A stretch of 64,000 bases of DNA from Hyphodiscus hymeniophilus (lineage: Eukaryota > Ascomycota > Leotiomycetes > Helotiales > Hyphodiscaceae), in contig VNKQ01000004.1 of NCBI GenBank assembly GCA_016508695.1, positions 1,798,001-1,862,000 of the forward strand, in the 5' to 3' direction. Positions 56,924-64,000 of this stretch are shown one piece after another. The notes below the pieces were generated by a model. That model did not search any database and had not been told where the DNA came from. It worked only from the letters and a program-made list of their open reading frames with translations. The position numbers and the translations under genes were made by a program. The stretch's first letter is position 1. Every line of letters starts with the position of its first letter.

Positions 56924-59900
56924 TGGGCTGTTGATGGTGAGACGAACTTGAGATTGAGGGATGTTTCCGAGATACTTATACTCGAGGTGCTATGAACAAA
57001 AAATGGGTTGAACTCTCCTCGACACGTTCTCGATCGTCATCATTAGCGTTTGCGGTAGCGTCTATCCTTCAAGACGAACACACCCTTTCCCTGCTCTCGA
57101 CCGAAGCCAACTTGACAACACATATTTGCATATGCTACGCTGCGGTCAAATCTAGCTGCACGCCCCAACACCGGCAAATTATTCGATCTTGACGGCCACT
57201 TCATGTGGGTCTTTCGCCTTGACTGCTCCAGTCAGGCCAACTCGTTCCCGTTTGATTGAACGAGGGTTATTCGGAGTGCCGGTGTGCGAAGCAAACCCCC
57301 TTACCTTGGTGCGAGTCTCCTCGTTATCTGCAACCTTCCCTGTCACCTTCTGGCCTTCCGTTGGCCTGCATAAGTTGGCATATGCAGAAGAGATGCACTT
57401 AACATCACGTTACGGATTGCTCACCCGTTTTCCCTTTGTGTTATGGAGGTTGACATCAGCTTGAGTGGAGCTTATAGGTGGGCCTTCTTTGAACTTTGCC
57501 TTGTTCGATTTCGCCGGCATGAGCAAGCCCCCTTCGGGCTTTGACTTGGAGGAAGGATTTCGGCTTGGCCGAAGAGAAATCCCTCGACTTGCTCGTCCTA
57601 TCCAACCGGAACCTGGTGGTAGAGGCCGCTGTTGTCATCGCTGTCGTCGAAACGAGGAGTGCAGAGCCCTGCCCTGCATTATTCCCGCTCGTGTTTTCGT
57701 CACACTCCCAAAGGCTAGCACAAAGCATCAATGGCTTGGGCTGGCATTGAAATCACCACCTATGGCTTTTTCTTGCGTCGCCGTCTCCAGTGTTCGTCTT
57801 GAAACAGTGACTAGCATGGGATTAGGCCGCCATGCTCTCGAGGTTGCATGGCGGATAGGTCTGCTGATTTCAGCACCGTGTGGAAAGTTGGATAGCTCAT
57901 GCGGTTAGCCCTGTCCCGCATCGAAGTGCGCAGCTCTATACATCTGGTGGAATCCCTTCGAGTCCTCTAAGGAGCGGGCAAGGATAACGGATGGTGTGCT
58001 GGCAATCACGGCAGGAGGGATCAACAGATACGGCACGCTTCACCTGCATGGCCCTCTTCTTCTCGTCGAACAAGAACTGCAGATCTCCGCAGTTACTCTC
58101 GCCACTCGGCCATTACCTTGCCTCCAGAGTTTCCCGCTAAACTAGAGAGAACTTCAGAATTGGTGTTGTCTACGTGGCACTCTAAGATTTGACTATCTCG
58201 TCATATCCAGCCTCGAGTTGGGCTGCGATGCAGACCCAGAAGCTGCAACAGAATGCTCATCCTCACGTTCACTTCAGGTTTCGTCACAAATTCTGTCTGT
58301 TATGGATAGCAATTTACATGAGGCATATGTGGGCCGCGAACCTCTAGATGAGGATCAGCTGGTGATTTTGGATGACCTGCTGATTGATCCTAGCAGTCTG
58401 TGTCCCCGAAGCAAGGCTTCGCCTGCCTCAATGAGAAGACGGGGGGAGCAGCTTTGCATCGGTGGCGAAGTACTTCACACTGCTGCAGCACAGTCACACC
58501 AACAGCGCTCGCGGATGACAGTGACGAGATGCACATGGACTCAAGACGGGGCAACCATCAGGATATAGGAAGGATTAACATCTCGCTGTTGATTGACTTG
58601 GTTCAGGGGTTTTGACTCGGAGGCGACGAAGCACATCAATATGACGAGGTTGGGCTCTCGGAAGCAAGACATGGGCATTTTGTGGACGTTGCCTGACGAG
58701 AGTTGGAGAATCTACCTTTGGCTCATAAGCGATGTTTACTAACAAAAGGTGGCAATCACTGCCTTTTGGCGGCCTCTGAAGGAGAATTGGCAGATAAACA
58801 AGGCCTTTTTGATGACCCAGCGATCTTCAGACCCATCGGTGGCTTTTTCAGCATTGTTTGTTGTGGGAAACTTCATGCTGAGAGGAATACTCAAATATCT
58901 TCAACATTCGTGTCGTCTAAAATTAACGATATCTCGAACCTTTCTCTCGGGATACAAAGAGAACACATGATGTCCAACCGTCTGCGGAAGAGCGGAAAAT
59001 ATTGGTCACGTTCTGCATTGCCAATGAAAAGCTCAGAACGGAACATTCTACATATAAGGTACCCTTGCAGATGAGGCAGCCCCGTCAAACCACGATGATT
59101 GGTGAGCGGTCAATGCGACAATTGCGCGGGAGAAGCTGGAGTCAGGAGTAGCACTCAACGACACGGCCACTTTAGTCCGGTTGCCAGTTCATCCGTAGAA
59201 CCGCATCTGGCCTCGACCTGGGCTACCTCGTCTGCGACCCCGTTATATTGTTATGTTGTTGACAAGACGTCGTCACATTCCAGCCCTACATTTCAAGGCC
59301 ACGGACGGGCCACATGCGGGTTACAATTCTCAGATGTACTGGCTTGCAAATGTGACTGCAACGTATCGCAGAGTCCTCTGTGCATGCCGAACTGGTGGAC
59401 AGAATGGATGTGCAATAGATACGACATGCATGTATATCGAATCGATCGGAGAAAGCAGGGCAGGGACCAGGGTGGCATACTGTGTTGGCATGCTCGTTGT
59501 ACTGGTAGATGTTTGGGCAGTGAGTTGTTCAACACATGTCGTTGGCCAACTCTTAGCCAGCCTTGCGTTGCGATAGCCAATCAAATTAGGCGACGAATGA
59601 GGCTCTTTAGTTCTGGACGCGCTGGGTATGGCCGCGCTATCTGGTGGAATAATCAAGAAGGATCAACAAGTGTCGTGGCACGTTCCTTATCTGTATGATG
59701 ATTGCCTAGTACTGTAGGGAATTGAGAAAGCTTCGAGGTGTTGCATGTACCTGGCGCACCATGCGCCCACGATATCCTACTCCTTCTTGTAAGAGGGTTA
59801 TTGGTTTGCCGCTTTGGGACGAAGGTCACGTGGTCTCCAGAGGTCAAACTTCCGTAGTAGAGCACAGCCGGAGTAGAAAGGAAAGAAAGCCGAAGAACCC

Positions 59901-60185
59901 CTCACAAGAAGGATATTGGGTTTACTGGATTTGATTCGCACAGTTGAATAATCCGTGTTTCGCTATTGAACGTAACTTCGAGACCGGTTTCCGTGATGTC
60001 TCATCGGGTTCCAGAAGCGATACCAAAAGTACCCCGCTACTTTAAACGACAACACCAACAACGACATCACGAAACGCTCCTCAGCAACCTTTCTGTATTC
60101 TTGCTAAACCACCATCTACACGTATATTTGATCATATAGATCCCTCCATACAGAACGGTATCTCAAACAACGACACACGCTGAAG
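56924..60185. other. Gene-poor 3.3-kb stretch
   Basis: No coding region I can support. Several open frames overlap on both strands between 57189 and 59865. A minus-strand Lys-rich frame starting at 57520 looks weakly coding but does not splice into a consistent product. A CACGTG lies near 59828. The right end is the promoter of the second F-box gene. Confidence 0.4.
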
Positions 60186-60902
60186 ATGTCTGATCCTAAC
60201 CCCACCCTGTCCTCCCTGCCCAACGAAATCATCATCCAGATACTCAAGCACCTGGATATCGCCGACCTCCTTCCCCTCACACGAACCTCGCACCATCTAC
60301 GCTCCCTATCTCTCGATCCCCTTCTACACTCCTACCGTCTTCACCGCGCCTCCCTAGCTCTAAACCACTACATGCCTATGCGCCCCTCCCTGACCTCGCT
60401 CATGCATCAACGTATCTACATAACGCGCACCACGCTGGCAGCACGCCACCTTGGTCGCAATCTCATCAAGATCAAGCTGAACAGAAAGCTACTGGGTCGT
60501 CCTAGCGCTGAAACGCTTGTGGAGAAGGGAGTGCTGCCCAGTGAGTGTTATGCAAAGGGAAAGGGAGGCTATTTGGCGCCGAGTTTGGTAGAGACGAAGA
60601 GAAAGGTTGAGAAGGAACGGGTCAAGGATGTGCTAAGGCATTGGGTTGAAGAATGGAGGACGAAGGGGTGGGAGAGTAGAGAGGAGGCGGGTTGGGAGAA
60701 GCCCAATGTTAGGAGGATTGCGAGACGATTTGCCAGGAGTGGGACGAATGTAGAGAGGGAGAGACAAAAGTGGGGGAGAGCTGCGAGTGAGGATTTGAGG
60801 GAAATGCCCACCAGAGCCAAGGTTTTAGGGTTGAGGAGGTTCTGGGAGAAGATTGGCCGGGAGGGAGTTGGTCCTTCCGCTGGAAATGGGTCACGGGCAT
60901 GA
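60186..60902 (+). CDS. F-box protein with RPEL-like repeats
   Basis: Single exon, 238 residues. The F-box occupies about residues 8-45: LSSLPNEIIIQILKHLDIADLLPLTRTSHHLRSLSLDPLLHSY. After it, LTSLMHQRIYITRTTLAARHL and RNLIKIKLNRKLLGRPSAETLVEKGVLPSE form two RPEL-like segments (Arg-Pro-x-x-Glu-x-Leu), a pattern I know from a conserved fungal F-box family. The C-terminal half is rich in Lys, Arg and Glu and mostly helical (ETKRKVEKERVKDVLRHWVEEW). It probably acts as an SCF adaptor; the substrate is unknown. It shares only the F-box with the gene at 48220-49308, so the two are not close paralogues. Confidence 0.88.
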   Translation: MSDPNPTLSSLPNEIIIQILKHLDIADLLPLTRTSHHLRSLSLDPLLHSYRLHRASLALNHYMPMRPSLTSLMHQRIYITRTTLAARHLGRNLIKIKLNRKLLGRPSAETLVEKGVLPSECYAKGKGGYLAPSLVETKRKVEKERVKDVLRHWVEEWRTKGWESREEAGWEKPNVRRIARRFARSGTNVERERQKWGRAASEDLREMPTRAKVLGLRRFWEKIGREGVGPSAGNGSRA

Positions 60903-61496
60903 CTCGATCGTACGTTAGAAGTGATACTACAATCCGCCTTTGTGCTTCTGGACAGAGTTGGATTCACTCACAGAATTTTCTATTGAGGACAAATATTCAA
61001 GTTTTGAACTCAATCTGGTTATGCAACAAGCTCTTTAGACTCTATCTAGTGAATGTCTGAGGCTGCTTATGGTAGCATCAATTCGTCAAAATTGGTGTAA
61101 CTCGGAAATCTGAATCTTTGATCTTAGGAATTCGCATCGTGAGACATTACTGTTACTAGAGTATTTGCTAGCACTGCTCCATTTTCAATTACAATCTTTA
61201 CATATTTCAACACCGACAAAAGAGCCTCCATCAGAATTCGCTCTTTCAAATAGCGTCGTATGGCTTTGCAAGATCGCATGCTTATTAGCTTTTCTCTCAC
61301 TTAGATATTGTAAACATGGGCTACATATATATCCTGATTGACTTTGTGTGGAATATACCTGGAAGTTTTGATTGGACTTGAACTTCCGTCTCATAGTCAC
61401 GGGAAGCGCAGTGCGACCTCACTTGCCACGACACTGAGGCTCTACAGCAGAACTGATTGTATCCCAGGAACCCCCAGGAGTTGTATTCGCTGAGTT
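60903..61496. other. Intergenic stretch before the J-domain gene
   Basis: 594 bp with the F-box 3' flank and the J-domain promoter. Nothing else seen. Confidence 0.45.
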
Positions 61497-62818
61497 ATGG
61501 CGCCAGCACAAATTACGGAGGATTTCTACAAAGTCCTTGAAGTGGAGCAAAGTGCTACCGCGGTAAAAATCAAGCAATCTTATAAGCGGCTAGCACTGCA
61601 GCTCCATCCAGACAAGAATCGCAAACACAATGCTACTGAATCCTTTACACTGGTATGTCAACTTCGCAGGGCTGAGTAAATCCTTTTAGCTCGTTGAAAG
61701 TGATATGCTAAGATTCAACATCAAAGCTCGGACGAGCCTACGAGACGTTGAATGATGAAAGCAAGCGCCGAGCTTACGACCTCATTTACCCTTCTATAAT
61801 ACGAGATCACCCCTCTCCTCAGACCACACGAACATCCTGTCCGCCTTCAGCTTCGAGTCCCCCATCAGGATCATCAAACGAAGAGGCAGAGATTGCCGTA
61901 CTTGAAAAGTCAAAGCAAGATCGTAGAACAAGATTCCAGGCCAAGAAGAAAGTCTTCGACTCCTCGATCTTCGAACTACAAAGAAAAATTCGGCAGTTGG
62001 AAAAAGAGATACAGAATTTGAATAGTATTCTAGCTGCTGAAGCGGCCGAGGAGGCACAGAAGAATAGTTGGGCAACATGGTTGTTGTCACCAATATACAA
62101 GAGGGAAGAAGACAGTGAGGAGGTGAAACTGCGTAAGAATATCGAGAGGCAGGAGAGAAGGCTTCAAAGAGATATGAGAGAGCGGTGGCTAGGGTTCAGG
62201 AAGGCAGACTTAGAGAAACAGGAAAGTTTGTTAGAAAAGGCGGAGGGGGAGGTGGATGCTGCGGATCTGGTCGATAACAATCAGATAGGGGTGATTCAAC
62301 ATAGGATATGGGTGAGAGAAACATGCGAGAGGCAGGCGAGAGAGTGGGTGGAGAGAGAGAGGGTGAAAAAAGAGAGGGAGGAGAGAGAGAGGGAGGATAG
62401 AGAGAAAGCGGCGAAGCTTTGGAAACAACAGCACGAGCAGCGGCAGAAACAGCAACAGGAAGCGGCAGAAAGGCTGAGAAAACGACAGGCGGAAGAGCGA
62501 GCAGCGACGCAGAAACGCCAGGAGAAGCATGCCAGGCAATGGCAGAAGTCCTTCGATGGTGAACAATACTCCTTTACTAATGAAGGAAGCACCTACCACG
62601 CTTCCAAGATACTCTGTAGCCACGACGGCTGGTGGCCAAAAGTAGAAGGCCGCACTGCTTGCCCGGAGTGCCATGACATTTGGACCTATCTGCTACAGTG
62701 CCCAAGCTGCGAGATGAAGGCGTGTCCAAAATGTCAGTCCACAATCCGTCCGAGGAATCGTAGAGCCAATGCCAGGGTGAACATCCCGCGTGAGGAATTC
62801 TTTTACGACGACTACTAG
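61497..62818 (+). CDS. J-domain (DnaJ/Hsp40) co-chaperone-like protein with C-terminal CxxC region
   Basis: Exons 61497-61652 and 61727-62818, 415 residues. The N-terminal J domain reads DFYKVLEVEQSATAVKIKQSYKRL then LQLHPDKN, keeping the HPD tripeptide that stimulates Hsp70 ATPase. The 74-nt intron (CTG|GTATGT...TCAAAG|CTC) joins SFTL|LGRAYETLNDESKRRAYD. No G/F region or DnaJ zinc domain follows. Instead there is a long charged coiled coil from about residue 140 to 330 (ERERVKKEREERERED, KQQHEQRQKQQQEAAERLRK) and a C-terminal CPECHDIW...CPSCEMKACPKC segment with three CxxC pairs, likely a zinc ribbon. This is a J-protein subtype common in filamentous ascomycetes. Client and compartment are unknown; no signal or TM segment is seen. 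Confidence 0.92.
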
Positions 62819-63189
62819 GTTAGTGAGGCCATCCGTGGTGAGCATGTTGACGGGCTTGGGTCTCGGCTTTGTACTGGTGAATATCTTCACAACCTAGGTA
62901 GCTATTTGAATAGGTAGGAATAGTGTGAAGAAGCCTAATACGTCAGTAGAGTAAACTGGTCCATCGTCGGTTTATAGTGACGGAAGGTTCAGAAGGAGAT
63001 GTACGGAATACTTCAAGAATGCCGTTTCGAGTCTGGATCGCAGGCACTTTTTGACTCCAGTTCGAGTCACAGAATAAGAGCACCAAGGGGTCGCGATATT
63101 GATGATCGATGAGAAGAAGACCACACGAGAGTGAACTTTTGAAGCATTTCAACGTCATAAATTCCTAGAGTCATGTAGGGTATCAGCTA
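62819..63189. other. Convergent intergenic stretch
   Basis: 371 bp between gene 3' ends (J-domain on plus, glycosyltransferase on minus). Nothing else seen. Confidence 0.45.
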
Positions 63190-64000
63190 TTAGTGGCTCT
63201 TGCCTAAATGCGACTTCTGGTATAGTTCAAACCCAAAATTCCAAAGATGTCCTGCTTTATTATCAAAACCATAACCTTTGGAACTTGTTGTTCCGATATG
63301 TTGAAGTAAAGCGGGCGCTCTCGCCCATCTAATCCATCCTTCCTGGTCTGAGATTTTCTCGACCATCATGTCCACGAGCCAGTCCGTCACCAAGTCAGTC
63401 CTCTCAAGGAGAAGCGCAACGATCTCGCGCGGATAGATATAACCTTGAGAGCAACATCCATTTTCGTTCATCTCATGTACACCTGGCGTCAGCGGCCAGA
63501 TTGAGTTTCTGCCAGATGCAAAAAATAGCGCAACGAGAGCCGGGATGCATACTCCTGATAGTACCACCATAGAATCATTCGACAGAAACTTCTGCAATGG
63601 TCTCGATTTGTTTCTCGCAACAAGCAAAGTACTTGTGACTATGGCCCAGGTCACGAATGACCAAAATAGATACGTCAGCCAATTCTCACTATTCCATCCA
63701 AAAAGGTCTTCGGCATAGAAGAGCCTCAAGAACACCCATTTCTTCCCTGGTCGGCGTGCCATCTCCATCTCAACATTCCTCAGCGCCTCTAGAGCACGTG
63801 GATACCAATCCTCTACCGCAAGCGTGTCATCTTCCAGCATAGCGATATATTTTGCACCTGTCTTATAGCAATCGTTCAGCAAGTATGTGTAGTCGAATAT
63901 CGTCTTATTTCGGTACCATCCACCAGCCTCCCACACTCTTATTCGAGCAAAATCCGTTTCTTCATATGCCAACACTTTGTTCGGCAGCGTCCCAACCCAT
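63190..64000 (-). CDS. PGAP4-like membrane glycosyltransferase, 5' end outside window
   Basis: The frame is open to the window edge (VGTLPNKVLAYEETDFARI at the edge), so the N-terminus is missing. It ends at 63190 with FELYQKSHLGKSH. Visible parts: the donor-site acidic motif AKYIAMLEDDTLAVEDWYPRA (an EDD/DxD-type metal site), WVFLRLFYAEDLFGW, two adjacent TM helices (LTYLFWSFVTWAIVTSTLLV and SMVVLSGVCIPALVALFFAS) inserted in the catalytic domain, then PLTPGVHEMNENGCCSQGYIYPR. Paired TM helices inside a GT-A fold are the hallmark of PGAP4 (TMEM246), the Golgi enzyme that adds GalNAc to the GPI-anchor glycan; fungal relatives are common. The exact sugar and acceptor in this organism are inferred. 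Confidence 0.87.
   Translation of the reverse strand, partial: WVGTLPNKVLAYEETDFARIRVWEAGGWYRNKTIFDYTYLLNDCYKTGAKYIAMLEDDTLAVEDWYPRALEALRNVEMEMARRPGKKWVFLRLFYAEDLFGWNSENWLTYLFWSFVTWAIVTSTLLVARNKSRPLQKFLSNDSMVVLSGVCIPALVALFFASGRNSIWPLTPGVHEMNENGCCSQGYIYPREIVALLLERTDLVTDWLVDMMVEKISDQEGWIRWARAPALLQHIGTTSSKGYGFDNKAGHLWNFGFELYQKSHLGKSH

Noticed and set aside
57179..57520. Minus-strand Lys-rich frame starting MPAKSNKAKFKEG with a possible intron near 57424-57366
   Set aside because: The obvious donor and acceptor put the second part out of frame and give an early stop; the opposite strand is also open. Not enough support for a gene.
59099..59698. 199-residue plus-strand frame, Cys- and Trp-rich
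   Set aside because: Composition looks non-coding, several other frames overlap it, and no domain is recognisable.
1..64000. tRNA genes, rRNA, CRISPR arrays, plasmid or phage features
   Set aside because: I looked for T-loop-like GTTCGANTCC motifs with matching stems and for regularly spaced repeats and found none; the genome is eukaryotic, so CRISPR and bacterial operon signals are not expected.

Overview
The window reads as a filamentous ascomycete (Pezizomycotina) chromosome segment. Genes are split by short introns (about 40-80 nt, GT-AG with CTAAC/CTGAC-type branch sites). Several Zn(II)2Cys6 regulators are present, together with fungus-restricted families (RTA1, PTH11-like rhodopsin-fold proteins, HET, Kch1, LaeA-like methyltransferases). 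One LTR retrotransposon has been destroyed by C-to-T / G-to-A mutation, the signature of repeat-induced point mutation (RIP). I could not fix the genus; Leotiomycetes would fit but is only an impression. Gene models were spliced by hand and checked for reading-frame continuity.

Layout. 1-765: truncated RTA1-like gene. 1721-8181: a complete but dead Ty3/Gypsy chromovirus-like element with 142-bp LTRs and the 5-bp target duplication CGAAT. 8.5-12 kb: a second RTA1-like gene and a Zn2Cys6 regulator. 12-15.3 kb: no supported gene. 15.4-18.2 kb: secreted SMP-30/gluconolactonase-like propeller and a seven-TM rhodopsin-fold protein. 20.8-26.5 kb: RutA-like luciferase-type monooxygenase, a serpin, and a disordered conserved protein. 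27.2-42.5 kb: the most cluster-like stretch, holding an MFS transporter, a cupin, a Zn2Cys6 regulator, a D-amino-acid oxidase, a second Zn2Cys6 regulator, a LaeA-like methyltransferase and an FAD monooxygenase. 44.8-64 kb: more housekeeping-like content, with a Kch1 potassium transporter, two F-box proteins, a HET-domain protein, a secreted protein with three Cys-rich modules, a LAMTOR1/Ego1-like lysosomal anchor, a small Cys-containing protein, a J-domain protein and a PGAP4-like glycosyltransferase cut by the window end.

How it fits together. The 27-42 kb genes combine import/export, oxidation (FAD oxidase, FAD hydroxylase, cupin), methylation and two pathway-type regulators, but no polyketide synthase, NRPS, terpene cyclase or other scaffold-making enzyme. 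A small catabolic or tailoring cluster acting on an amino-acid-derived or aromatic compound is the most economical reading, and it is inference. Three genes (RTA1-1, the 10-12 kb regulator, the FAD monooxygenase) each carry a one-base reading-frame break inside a run of G, which raises the question of sequencing error versus real gene decay.
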